A DNA stretch of 64,000 nt from Schizochytrium sp. CCTCC M209059 (Eukaryota; Sar; Bigyra; Thraustochytrida; Thraustochytriidae). The translations under genes were made by a program, and so were the position numbers. Shown here piece after piece: positions 1 through 9,439 of the stretch (within the stretch, counting starts at the first letter, position 1; each line of letters opens with the position of its first letter). The notes below the pieces were generated by a model, which ran no database searches, was not told the origin of the DNA, and worked only from the letters and a program-made list of their open reading frames with translations. The DNA lies in contig KN805424.1 of the NCBI GenBank assembly GCA_000818945.1, forward strand, positions 168,455 through 232,454, read 5' to 3'.

Positions 1-421
1 CCACAATGAGGTCGGCAACGCGCGTCGTGGTCTTTGCATTAAGCGCATTTACCTGTTCTGCGAGCGCTGCGATATGCAGAAGTTGCATGCGCTTGAGCAG
101 CGTCCGTTTATCCAGATACTTGTCCGCAAGCTCCTCAAGTCCTTGCTCAAAGTCATCCCCAAAGTCGCGCACAATGGTCGTCACGGCAAACTGTGCGCTT
201 CCACGTTGGAAACTTCCGGTTTCTAGATCTTGCAAGCCGTCGAAAGCAACAAAGTCGAACATGGACCCTGGATCCTGAACTAGGTCTATTGGGTCTACAA
301 CGACAAGCGCAAACAAAACCGACATTAAGGCCAAGGCAGAGATCGCGAGCGCAGCTCGGGCGAGTCCATTACGTGGTAACCGGTGCGCGAGTGCGCTGGC
401 GGCACGCCTCGCCTCGTCCAT
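1..421 (-). CDS. Membrane-anchored protein, 3' part cut off by window edge
   Basis: The minus strand is open from an ATG at 421 to the left edge, 140 codons without a stop. The product starts MDEARRAASALAHRLPRNGL and has a hydrophobic segment at about residues 25-47 (rich in Ala, Leu, Val), preceded by Arg residues. This looks like an uncleaved signal anchor or a signal peptide. The following region is acidic and probably helical (for example FGDDFEQGLEELADKYLDK) and contains RMQLLHIAALAEQ. I chose the first ATG because the anchor lies directly behind it; a second ATG follows the anchor start. I do not recognise the family. The C-terminal part lies outside the window. Confidence 0.6.
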   Translation of the reverse strand, partial: MDEARRAASALAHRLPRNGLARAALAISALALMSVLFALVVVDPIDLVQDPGSMFDFVAFDGLQDLETGSFQRGSAQFAVTTIVRDFGDDFEQGLEELADKYLDKRTLLKRMQLLHIAALAEQVNALNAKTTTRVADLIV

Positions 422-1407
422 CGTCAGCAGTATTGTCTCCGCGTGCTACTGCTTCAACCCGTTGACCGACCCGCCGACCGTCGACCGTCGGTCGACCGAT
501 CGATCAAACGACCAAACAACCAAACGACCTCGTCTTACTCGCGGCGGCCACTGCACAGCGGAGCAGCCAGCGCGGAGGCTCCAGCTGCGGCTCGGGCGGC
601 CGCGCCACGCGGCGGTGCTCTTGCTTCTGTGTGCGCGCTAAAGACTCGGTAGTGGTACTACGTCCTTTCTTTCTTTCGAAGACACTACGAAGATGGCTGC
701 TGGGTAGAGGCTGCAGTGTGTCTTCCCTTGGTAGTCTATTTCCTTATGCAGGTCTTTTCATCTCTCTCTCTCTCTCTCACGAGTCGCACTTTCTTTCATT
801 CGGGCTCCTCGTCTCGCCGCCGCGGGCGCGATCGTCTTGCGTGGGCTTTGGCGCCCGCGCGGAGCCCACGAGCTGGGCGCCACGCGTCGCGGGCATTCAC
901 GCACCAGAGTTCACGTTGTGCAAAGGCGAAGAAGAGATGGTTGCAGATTCTTTGAGTTCTTTCGTTGGTTCCTAGCCAGGCCGCGCGAAGACATTTTCGA
1001 TAACGAACGGCGACGTCTCGGGTGACCAAAGCGAATGTATGGGCCCTTGCCCTCCCTACCTCGCTCTCGGCGCGGGTGCTGCCGATTGCGCGAGCGCACG
1101 GCGATTGCACAAGCGAGCCACGCAAAGTAGACTGTTGGCCCTCGGCAGCGGCTGACCTCGTGTCAGTCTGGGGTTTCCCTCTGTGGCGTGACCTAGCTGA
1201 GGCGCATGGAAAATGAGACTCGATGCGACTCTTTTTGGGCCGTTGGCCGCAGTTGCGGTTGAGGCGGCGACCCGACCGGGCATCGCGCAATTACCGTGAC
1301 CTGGACAAGGGAGACAGACAGACAAACAGACAGACAGACCGGAGCAAACCTCTTAAAGCCCAAGAGGTTTTCTCGGAGACCCTGGCGCGGGACGAAGGCG
1401 TGCACCC
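422..1407. other. Intergenic: divergent promoter region
   Basis: This region separates the left-edge gene (-) from the fucosyltransferase (+) and should hold both promoters. It contains a CT-dinucleotide run near 764-779 and a GACA-type tetranucleotide run at about 1311-1340. Open frames here are short, Arg/Ser-rich and look non-coding. Confidence 0.5.
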
Positions 1408-2904
1408 ATGCGCGATGACGAACCGGAAAAGCGCAGCGGGAAACGAGGCCTCCCGCGAAAAGCGATGGCGGCCTTGTTGTCGGTCGTTATTTGGGGCGCG
1501 ATGACTCTGGAAGTCGAGTTTGTGCGAGCGCCGCTTGGTAGCTCCATTCACGTTGGCGTGCCTGGAGTCCGTAACCAAGAACCTATGGCAGAGAACGTTG
1601 AGGAGACCTCAACTATAAACTGCGATAATCCTCAGGGTCTGCTGCAGGAAGCAGAATGCGGGCACGAGTTTCGAAAATATTACAATATGACGCGCCACGA
1701 TATAGAAGGCATTAGAGTGGCGTTCTACGGCCACATCATTGGCAGTAGCGCTTTTGAATTCCAAAAGGTATCAGGATGTCCCATCACATCTAGAAAGGGG
1801 GCGCCAGCTTGTCTTCAAGACCCGTCATGTTCCATGTTCAAGATTGCCAAGGGAGGCGATTTGCGAGGTGCCGATGTGGTCGTGGTTGACCGCATCGACG
1901 CAGAGCATCTCACGAAAACTCGATCGTGGGACAGAGAGATCCCACGGATGTTCACGCGGACCGATCAGACAACAGGAGAAGTCGTTCATCGACGTCGCTT
2001 CCGCGTCCTCTATGTCCGAGAGGCTAGCTTTGTTAGCATAGAGGCACAATCGAAGGTTGACTTTGTCATGGGAGTTCACTATTGGCATGGCCTCCTTAAT
2101 CCCAACTTTTTGATGCGTCCTTCGACTTTTGCGCGTCGTAACGCCAAGCTTGCAGACGCCGTGGCTTCCAAGGGAAGGCCAAAGTTTGCTGTCTCTGTTG
2201 CCAGCAACTGCGAGCCCACACACAGCCGTCGAGGCGTCTACATTGATGATCTAGAGAAAGCACTTGGAAGTCGCGGAAATGTGGATCGCTATGGGTCGTG
2301 CCATGGAGCACTCGCTGCACCGCCCAAGCCACTCTCCAACATGGCTCCGATAGCTGCGGAATACAAATTCTACCTCGCTTTCGAGAACACAATCATGGAT
2401 GGCTATGTGACGGAAAAGTTGCTTCAGAGTCTAACGTTTGGTCCCATCCCGGTTTACATGGGCGCCGCCGATATTTTCAACATCACACGCACGCCTTCGT
2501 TTATTAACGTGCAAGACTTTGGATCCCCCGCTGAGCTCGCGGACTACCTCATTTATCTTGCCAACAATCAGACCGCCTACGAAGAATATCACTCTTGGCG
2601 TCGCGTGCCTCTCGCAGAAGCACTTTCAGAGGATTACCTGCAAAGGGTTTCGCGACATGTCCCGAGCCTAGTCACATACGATGAGATTCGCAAAGCCTAC
2701 GAAGAGGCCGCTCCCCAGCGCAAGGTGAATCCTCTGCGCGTGGCGAATTGTTGCACTCTATGTAACCCGAGACTTCTCGACGACCTGACGCTCGCATCGT
2801 CGATCTCGCGCCGCTTCATTGCCGAGCGGCCTTGGTCTGCGTCTCGGATCCGCGCCGAGCTCTACCGCGCGTCAACTTCGAAACGACGAATGAAGAATGT
2901 ATAG
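1408..2904 (+). CDS. GT10-family alpha-1,3/4-fucosyltransferase-like protein
   Basis: The 498-residue protein has the layout of a Golgi type II glycosyltransferase: a short basic N-terminus, a hydrophobic anchor at about residues 19-37 (MAALLSVVIWGAM), then a lumenal catalytic region. The GT10 signature is clear at about residues 320-353: FYLAFENTIMDGYVTEK followed by a GPIPVYMGA block. In this family that region contacts GDP-fucose. An upstream block near residue 255 (SVASNCEP, then DRYGSCHG) also fits GT10. The expected reaction is transfer of fucose from GDP-fucose to N-acetylglucosamine in glycans. The acceptor and linkage cannot be read from sequence. Several Cys residues near the C-terminus could form disulfides. 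No intron is needed. Confidence 0.88.
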   Translation: MRDDEPEKRSGKRGLPRKAMAALLSVVIWGAMTLEVEFVRAPLGSSIHVGVPGVRNQEPMAENVEETSTINCDNPQGLLQEAECGHEFRKYYNMTRHDIEGIRVAFYGHIIGSSAFEFQKVSGCPITSRKGAPACLQDPSCSMFKIAKGGDLRGADVVVVDRIDAEHLTKTRSWDREIPRMFTRTDQTTGEVVHRRRFRVLYVREASFVSIEAQSKVDFVMGVHYWHGLLNPNFLMRPSTFARRNAKLADAVASKGRPKFAVSVASNCEPTHSRRGVYIDDLEKALGSRGNVDRYGSCHGALAAPPKPLSNMAPIAAEYKFYLAFENTIMDGYVTEKLLQSLTFGPIPVYMGAADIFNITRTPSFINVQDFGSPAELADYLIYLANNQTAYEEYHSWRRVPLAEALSEDYLQRVSRHVPSLVTYDEIRKAYEEAAPQRKVNPLRVANCCTLCNPRLLDDLTLASSISRRFIAERPWSASRIRAELYRASTSKRRMKNV

Positions 2905-3427
2905 TCCTCGATAGATCAATGGATAACGAAGAATTACTCGAGTCATCCCATGGTCTTCACTGTCGCATGCACGCGCGTCTGCGCTTGGACTTGCGCTTGC
3001 GCTTGCACGCGGGCTCGCTCGCTAGCTAGATGTACGGAGTTTCCTGCTGCGGGACCCGCGACGAGTTTTCGCACGTAAAAACGTCGTGTAAAAATCACGG
3101 TGGGTACCCCCTCTATCTCAATCGACCATGGCCAAACGCAAATCGCGGAGAACCCTGCGCTTTGCACGCCATTCGCAGCGTGCGTGCGTGCGTGCGTGCG
3201 AGCGCAGCGGCAGGCCAGCGCCGGCGCCGGCAGGTGGGCGGGTGGACGGCCTGGCTGCGTGGCCGTGGCCCCGGTCGAAGAGCGAGCGCCAACGCGGGGC
3301 AGAGCGCGGCGACCAGCGAGCGACGCGCAGGTCGCGTTTATTTTGTTACTCGAGGTCAAGGCGCGCGCGCAAAGGGCGGCGGGCGAAGTAGCGTCGAGTT
3401 GAGGGCAGCAAAGGTAGAGCAGAGAAG
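2905..3427. other. Intergenic with GCGT repeat
   Basis: The gap lies between the fucosyltransferase stop and the bestrophin start, on the same strand. It contains a GCGT tetranucleotide run at about 3179-3200 and very GC-rich sequence, probably the bestrophin promoter and 5' leader. Confidence 0.45.
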
Positions 3428-5787
3428 ATGATCGTCTATGATGCGAGAAAGCTTGGCGGATACGACATCTTTTTGCATTCAAAGGGCAGCGCGCTCTTTT
3501 CGGTCAAGACGCTTCCTATCGCATTTGCATCGGCATTGCTGGCCACTGTTTTTGCGTATGCGCCAGTTTTGCGCACGTGGACAGAAGCGCACGTGCTACA
3601 GAGTACATCTTACTTTGGTGTAAGTTTTGTAATTTTGCATAAGTCTGCACCGCCATCGACGGAGAAATCTAACCCAGACGAGTTGAGTTACCGCGACAAT
3701 AGAGCATCAGCTTCATCGTAGGCTTCACAGTCGTGTACCGTTCGCAGATCTCCTACGAGCGATACGCTGCGGCGCAACTGGCTTATTTCAACATGGCATC
3801 CAAAATGCACGACTTTATTTCTTTCATCAATGCATTTCTGCTGGACAATGACGAACGCACGCTCATGATTCGGGATACACTCGTGCGCTGGGCTCGTGCG
3901 TACCACGAATTGGCGTTTGATGAGTTTCAAGGAACCGAGTTCATTCCGCACGATCGCGCCAATCTCACCCCGGAAGAGATCGAGCTGCTGATGCGCGATC
4001 GCAAACGCCCGATTCAGGTTTCGACGTGGATGCACCGGCTCATCATGGAGAACCGCAAGTGTTTCAAAGCAGGCGATGCAATTCTCAGTCGCGCATTTCA
4101 GATTCAGACCAACGCCAACATGTACTTCAACAATGTGCGCCGCATCGCAGAGACCCCGTTTCCCTTTCCCTTTGTGCAGCTGACCAGCGTCATGATCCAT
4201 ATTTGGGCTATCCTCACGCCAATTGTCTCTGCCGCGTTCTTTCCACAATCGTACATCCTGGCTGGTGCCATTGCTGGAGCGAGCACCTGGATTCTCTTTG
4301 GCGTGAACGAGACGGCCGCGCAGCTCGAGCTACCCTTTGAGCCTTCCGCTAACAACCTTCCCGTCGTCTACTACACAATCGCCTTTGATGACGACATGAG
4401 CGCCATTCAGTACATGCAAGTACCCGAGATTTTTGAGTGTTGCCGAATGAACGACTTTACAACGCTCAAGGCAAAGTCAGGGCTCGCCGGCGATGCGACG
4501 CGCACGTCTGCGCCGGGGCCCGATCACGATGCTCACCTGCCTTCTCTTCACCACGAGCCTAATCGTGCAGCCAGTGACGTGGCGCCGGACTCCAACTCAA
4601 TCATGAGTAAATTCCGTTATCGAAACAAGCTCGACGCCATCATGGAGCCTGAGAAAGAAGACCCTTCGTCGCCACAGCTGCGTCCGCGGAGCCCGAACTC
4701 CAATGGTAGTCCGCTGCGTACAGAGTCAGTAGGAAGTGATGGGATCAATGCTTCTCGGCAAGGTTCCGGGTCGAAGCTGTTCGACCTGTTCAGTCTTAAC
4801 CGCGATGACATTCTACGCGAGTCAGGAGGTGCGAAGACAGAGGAAAACGATGATCCGAGCGACAGTGAAGCCGAAAGTGCAAGTGGGGCAAAGAGCTCTC
4901 GTGGGTCTCTCAAAGACTATGAGAACCGGCAAAGAGCACTGAGCGCAAATACCTCGCCCGGCGTGAAAAGGCTCAACGAGCTAAGCAAAGAAGCCCCAGG
5001 AGATGGTGACGCAAACACCTCAAGTGACGAGATTCGCCTCGACATTTCAAACAGCAAGGAAGCGAGTAAAGAAGGCACTGCATCCGAAGACAGTAATGGC
5101 GTCATTCAGCTGCCTCGACGGAGCTCGCTTCCCAACTCGGGCCTGGCCCTCGACGACTCGGCCATCGAGACGCGGATTAGAAACAGGCACGACGAACCGG
5201 ACGATTCCGTAGCACCTGGCGAGCGTCGACTCATTGAGAGCATGGACTCGCGGGCAATCCTGTACCATACCGTTCATGGCGCGGAGGCCAAGCGCATGGC
5301 GCAAGATTTGCAAATAGAACGCGAGATTCAACGGCGCGCCGTTGCAAACCGCGCACTTGCACTGCAGATACGGGTGGATCGGCAGCGGTACGATATGCGT
5401 CATCATCTTCGAGATGTGCCTTCATTAAATGCGGAGAACTACCATGCGGGCCATAACCACAACACGTTGGGATCGCGATCGCTCGAAGAAATCTTTGAAG
5501 GTCGTGACTTCAGATCGGGCTCCATCAGTCGCTCCTCGGCGGGCCCTATAGAAACGGGGCCTCCTGCGCCAAACGATGATGCCTCGCAACCAAGGCGCAA
5601 CAGCAGTAGTCGTCCCAGTAGCCATCATACCGACCACGAGACCATTAGAAGCTATAATACCTTGCGACGCAGGCTACTCGGCTCGTTCAGAAAGGTGGGT
5701 CGAAACGACGTGAACAACTGGCCTGGGTGGACCACAAAAAGCTTGGCGTGTTCGAGGACGCAGGGTGTCTTTGAAGTTTTCCATTAA
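3428..5787 (+). CDS. Bestrophin family anion channel with long disordered tail
   Basis: Two exons are predicted: 3428-3617 and 3722-5787, with an intron at 3618-3721 (donor GGTGTAAG, acceptor ATCGTAG, phase 1). Joining restores a continuous bestrophin start, ...TSYFG-FTVVYRSQISYERY, and gives a 751-residue product. The first about 310 residues match the bestrophin/UPF0187 fold: N-terminal YDARKLGGYD, a hydrophobic segment near residues 30-47, the PFPFPFVQ block, paired hydrophobic segments, and NETAAQLELPFE followed by NNLPV, the acidic region that in bestrophins forms the Ca-sensing belt. Bestrophins are pentameric chloride/bicarbonate channels. The remaining about 430 residues are Ser/Asp/Arg-rich, with one likely helical region (about residues 510-560), and look disordered. 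A further 3' intron cannot be excluded. Confidence 0.85.
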
Positions 5788-6353
5788 CTCGTAAGTAGGT
5801 AGATATAGTCGAACTCCCGACGATTTGGCCAAACAAAATAAAAACCATGTTGTTTGTGTTCATCGGCATTTCGAAACGAAAGCAAGCTATGGGGCCTTGA
5901 CACTGTCTTCTCGAACGTTGCCTCCCTGTGTCGCATGCTGCTTGTGCTGCTGCTTGTGCTTCTTGTGCTTCTGCGTGCGACAGAATGGTTGCTTTAACGT
6001 CAGAGGTAGATATCGTCGTAGAAACCTGCCTGATAAGTTAGCCAATGTTTCGGCTGTCCAGTACGCGATTCGAGATGTCTAATGGCGGAAACTACGTCAC
6101 CAGGACATTTGCATTTAGTAGCGTGAGTTTCCGCCCGGGATCTCCGCGCATGGCTGTCGGATTGTATAGGGAAAGATCCACAATCCCCGCTCGATTGTGG
6201 CGTCAGAACGGTAGCGGACACCGCGCGCCACGAGCCTGGCGGCGAGTTCGAGGGGCTTCGCTTTGAGTACTACATCGTTGCACGTGCTGGTTGATTCACG
6301 CGTGTGCTTGATTCGGGTTTCGGATCAAAAATAAGAAACGTATCGTGAGAGTC
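5788..6353. other. Intergenic between convergent genes
   Basis: This is the shared 3' region of the bestrophin (+) and the DNA glycosylase (-). It has T-rich and CTTGTG-like runs near 5935-5975. I see no coding sequence or structural RNA. Confidence 0.45.
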
Positions 6354-7166
6354 TCAAACTTGCTTAGGTTGGTCTTTCGCAAGACTTGTGCCGCCCTCGG
6401 CCCTGTACCTGAAACAATCGGGATGATGATCGTTGAACATGCCAACGGCCTGCATGAATGCGTGACAAATGGTCGGGCCAACGAACTTGAAGCCTCGTTT
6501 TTTCAAGTCGTTGCTCATGCGCTTAGCCTCAGGGGTCACGGGTTGGTTGCGATCAGGGTTGGACAGCGGATCTTCCGGTGCAAAGGTCCACAAATACGCG
6601 CTCAAAGACCCGTGCTCTTCGGTCACAAGCTGGGCTAATCTGGCGTTACTCAAGACGCTTTCGAGCTTGCCCCGGTGGCGCACTACCCCTGGGTCCTTCA
6701 TCATCTCCTCGACATCCGTGGCCCCAAGTTTGACGACAAGATCAATCTCGAAGTTCCGAAAATGCTTGCGATATCCCTCTCGCTTTTGCAAGATTGTATA
6801 CCAGGAGAGACCAGCCTGAGCGCCTTCGAGCGAGAGCATCTCGAAGAGCTTGCGGTCGTCCTCGCGCACAGGCACGCCCCACTCCTCGTCGTGGTATCTT
6901 CGGTACAAGCTCGTGCCATTGCACCAGCCGCACCGCACCTTGCCGTCGTCCTCCGGGGGCTTGTCTTTTCCTTCAGCCTTTCCCTTCTTCGTCCGGGTAC
7001 TCTTCGTCTCCGTCGTCCTGCTCTTTGCCTTCTTCCGAGGCGGCCCGTCGTCCGCGGCGCGCGTCCCCTCGGCCTTGGCCTCGGCCGTGGTCGCGCTCTT
7101 GGCCCCGGTCTTCTCCACGGCCGACGCGCTCGCGGTCCTCGCGGCTCCGCGCCGCGCGGCCGCCCG
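6354..7166 (-). CDS. DNA-3-methyladenine glycosylase I (Tag family), 5' end in assembly gap
   Basis: The C-terminal about 190 residues are a full Tag domain: RCGWCNGTSLYRRYHDEEWG (zinc-binding and active-site start), LFEMLSLEGAQAGLSW, the helix-hairpin region, KFVGPTICHAFMQAVGMFND and the closing HHPDCFRY. Tag removes 3-methyladenine from DNA during base excision repair; the family is mainly bacterial, with scattered plant and protist members. The N-terminal about 60 residues are Lys/Arg/Ala-rich, which fits a targeting or nuclear extension. No ATG lies in this frame before the gap at 7167; the frame stays open (RAAARRGAARTASASAV) up to the gap, so the true start is missing. The MRM1-like gene lies head-to-head on the other side of the gap. 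Confidence 0.88.
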   Translation of the reverse strand, partial: RAAARRGAARTASASAVEKTGAKSATTAEAKAEGTRAADDGPPRKKAKSRTTETKSTRTKKGKAEGKDKPPEDDGKVRCGWCNGTSLYRRYHDEEWGVPVREDDRKLFEMLSLEGAQAGLSWYTILQKREGYRKHFRNFEIDLVVKLGATDVEEMMKDPGVVRHRGKLESVLSNARLAQLVTEEHGSLSAYLWTFAPEDPLSNPDRNQPVTPEAKRMSNDLKKRGFKFVGPTICHAFMQAVGMFNDHHPDCFRYRAEGGTSLAKDQPKQV

Positions 7167-7435
7167 NNNNNNNNNNNNNNNNNNNNNNNNNNNNNNNNNN
7201 NNNNNNNNNNNNNNNNNNNNNNNNNNNNNNNNNNNNNNNNNNNNNNNNNNNNNNNNNNNNNNNNNNNNNNNNNNNNNNNNNNNNNNNNNNNNNNNNNNNN
7301 NNNNNNNNNNNNNNNNNNNNNNNNNNNNNNNNNNNNNNNNNNNNNNNNNNNNNNNNNNNNNNNNNNNNNNNNNNNNNNNNNNNNNNNNNNNNNNNNNNNN
7401 NNNNNNNNNNNNNNNNNNNNNNNNNNNNNNNNNNN
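7167..7435. other. Assembly gap (269 N)
   Basis: The gap separates two head-to-head genes and hides their start codons and shared promoter. Flanking sequence is extremely GC-rich, a likely cause of the gap. Confidence 0.98.
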
Positions 7436-8251
7436 AGCCGCGGGGCGGGGCCCGGCATGGAGGTCCTGGGCGGGCGGCATGCGGTGGCGGCCGCGCTGTG
7501 GACGGCGGCGCGCGCGCGGTACGGGCGGCTGCTGCTGCAGACGGGCGTGCACGAGCACTTCGGGGACAGGGACGTGGAGCGCATCCTGGCGCCCCTGCGG
7601 GCCCGCGGCGTTGCTCTGAACACGAGGCTCGTCTCGAGGGACAAGCTCGACGCCTTCAACCCGAACCACAGGGGCGTGGCGCTCGAGGTCTCCCCCATCG
7701 AGGCGCAGCAGACGACGGCGAGCGACGCGTGCTGGGAAACCGGCAAGGGCCGCACGGTGGTTTTGCTGGATCAGATCCAGGATCCGCAAAACCTAGGCGC
7801 CATGCTGCGCACGGCCTGGTTTCTTGGCGTCGATGACGTCGTGCTGAGCAGGAAGAACACCGCGCCGCTGAGCGAGACCGTGGCCCGCGTTTCTGCCGGC
7901 GCTTTGGACATGTTTTATGGAAAGCAATCTCTGTGGGCAGTCAAGGGCCCATCGGCAGAGTTTCTGCGCAGCTTGCACGAGGATCGCGGCTGGAGAACAA
8001 TAGCAACCAAGGCCGGGGCCTCTGGTGCGTTGGAGGCTTCGAAATTACAAAGGGACGAGAATGTCATTTTGGTCATGGGGAGCGAGGGTCCGGGATTGCG
8101 CCCAAAGGTTCTCGAGGCTTGCTCTGACTTTATGAGCATCCCCGGGCGTAAGGACGGGCTTGACATCGAGAGCGGACAAATCGTCGATTCTCTCAATGTC
8201 TCGGTTGCTTTCGGCTTGCTTGCTTCCTCGCTCGTACATCGTCGATCATGA
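7436..8251 (+). CDS. SpoU/TrmH 2'-O-ribose methyltransferase, MRM1-like; 5' end possibly in gap
   Basis: The frame is open from the gap edge. The first ATG is at 7457 (MEVLGGRHAVAAAL), which matches the usual start of the SpoU substrate-binding domain, so the gene may begin there or have a presequence inside the gap. The three SpoU knot motifs are present: motif 1 DQIQDPQNLGAMLRTA, motif 2 VMGSEGPGLRP and motif 3 SLNVSVAFGLLASSL. Such enzymes methylate a ribose 2'-OH in rRNA using S-adenosylmethionine; the closest known type is MRM1/PET56, which makes Gm in the mitochondrial large-subunit rRNA. The mitochondrial role is inferred because the presequence is not visible. BLOC1S1 lies convergent 195 bp downstream. 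Confidence 0.85.
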   Translation, partial: SRGAGPGMEVLGGRHAVAAALWTAARARYGRLLLQTGVHEHFGDRDVERILAPLRARGVALNTRLVSRDKLDAFNPNHRGVALEVSPIEAQQTTASDACWETGKGRTVVLLDQIQDPQNLGAMLRTAWFLGVDDVVLSRKNTAPLSETVARVSAGALDMFYGKQSLWAVKGPSAEFLRSLHEDRGWRTIATKAGASGALEASKLQRDENVILVMGSEGPGLRPKVLEACSDFMSIPGRKDGLDIESGQIVDSLNVSVAFGLLASSLVHRRS

Positions 8252-8445
8252 GCAGATCCCTGCGATCAAAACCCAAGCCTTGCTCTAGGCCAGGCCTATT
8301 GGCCCTAGTCGAATTAGGGTCTTCTAGTTATCTGGCGCCGTCTCGGCGCTGAAAATTTCGAGGTGAGGATGAAATTATGTACCACACAGGGACCGAGTGG
8401 CATTTCTCTCGCGTGCGGGAAGCTCGAGAGTACGAGAATGATTTT

Positions 8446-9175
8446 CTACAGCTCTGGGTCTTGCTGCGCTTCTGCAAAAGCCTGCGCGCTGTCTGGATGT
8501 GATGAAAATGAGGCAGAGGAAGCCGCCTCTGCGCGCTCTTTGTACCCTTCACTAACCTCTTCAAGAGCACCTGTCATTGCTGAAAGATGATTTTCGATGC
8601 CTTGTGCCCATGCCTCAAGGCCCTGAAGATCTTCCATGGCGCGATTTAGTCCTTGGAAAGCGTCGAGCCAGCGAGTAGCTTGTCCTGCAAAAGCTTCTAC
8701 TTCTTGCGCGAGTTTTTGAGATTCCCGTTCGAGATCGTGCTGTGTCTTGTGCACGAGGACCGCATCTCTGTTGACGGCCATGAGGGCCGTCGCATTGACT
8801 TTACGCCCAGCTTGAATTGCCGCTGCTTTCGCAGCCTCTGTGCGAGAGTGGAGACCTTTCCGTTAGTTGACATCGGTTTTGACATACATTTGACGCCTGT
8901 TTGCCTGCCTGCCTGCTCGCTTGCCTTGCTCATTCTTTTGTTTCTTGCAGAGCAAGGACTAGTTTGTCGAAGAGCGCACCGTTCGCACAAGTCCAAGAAC
9001 GCTATCCTCTCTTGCTCTTGCTCTTTCTCTTGCTCTTGCTCTTGCTCTTTCTCTTTCTCTTGCTTGGGCTGCGCTGCGCTGGGCGGCGCTGCTTCATCTC
9101 ATCTATCTTCGACGTACCGATCTCGCGACGATTCTGAGCGCGGCGCTGCCGCTGCTCGCGCACAAGGTCCTGCAT
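8446..9175 (-). CDS. BLOC1S1: BLOC-1 subunit 1 homologue (BLOC1S1/GCN5L1)
   Basis: Two exons on the minus strand: exon 1 9175-9118 and exon 2 8837-8446. The intron (9117-8838) has donor G|GTACGT and acceptor GCACAG, phase 1. The joined 149-residue protein starts MQDLVREQRQRRAQNRREIE, continues AAKAAAIQAGRKVNATAL, then has the diagnostic BLOC1S1 helices (EVEAFAGQATRWLDAFQGLN, LQGLEAWAQGIENHLSAM, TGALEEV). BLOC1S1 is a small helical subunit shared by the BLOC-1 and BORC complexes, which act in lysosome-related organelle biogenesis and lysosome positioning. Length and helix order fit the family, with an extra Ala/Ser-rich tail of about 25 residues. The intron contains a CTCTTG-like repetitive stretch (9005-9064). 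Confidence 0.87.
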
Positions 9176-9439
9176 AGCTCCAAGGCACCGCTGCGGCGTC
9201 GGAGCGCCACCAATACCTGCTGCACCCGCACCTGAGTCAACTCAACGTGCGCGAAGGCTCGCCGGTCTGCTGATCAGAGTTTTGCTTGTTGTTGCTTATT
9301 GCGAACAAAAGGACCAAAATTGGCTGTCGAATTGAATCGAGGTGCATGGCCAGCTGGCCAGCTGGCCGGCCGGCCGGTCACCCGCAAGTCTGAGCACGTG
9401 CTCAAGCAAAAAGGAAATTGTGATGGATAAACTTTATTA

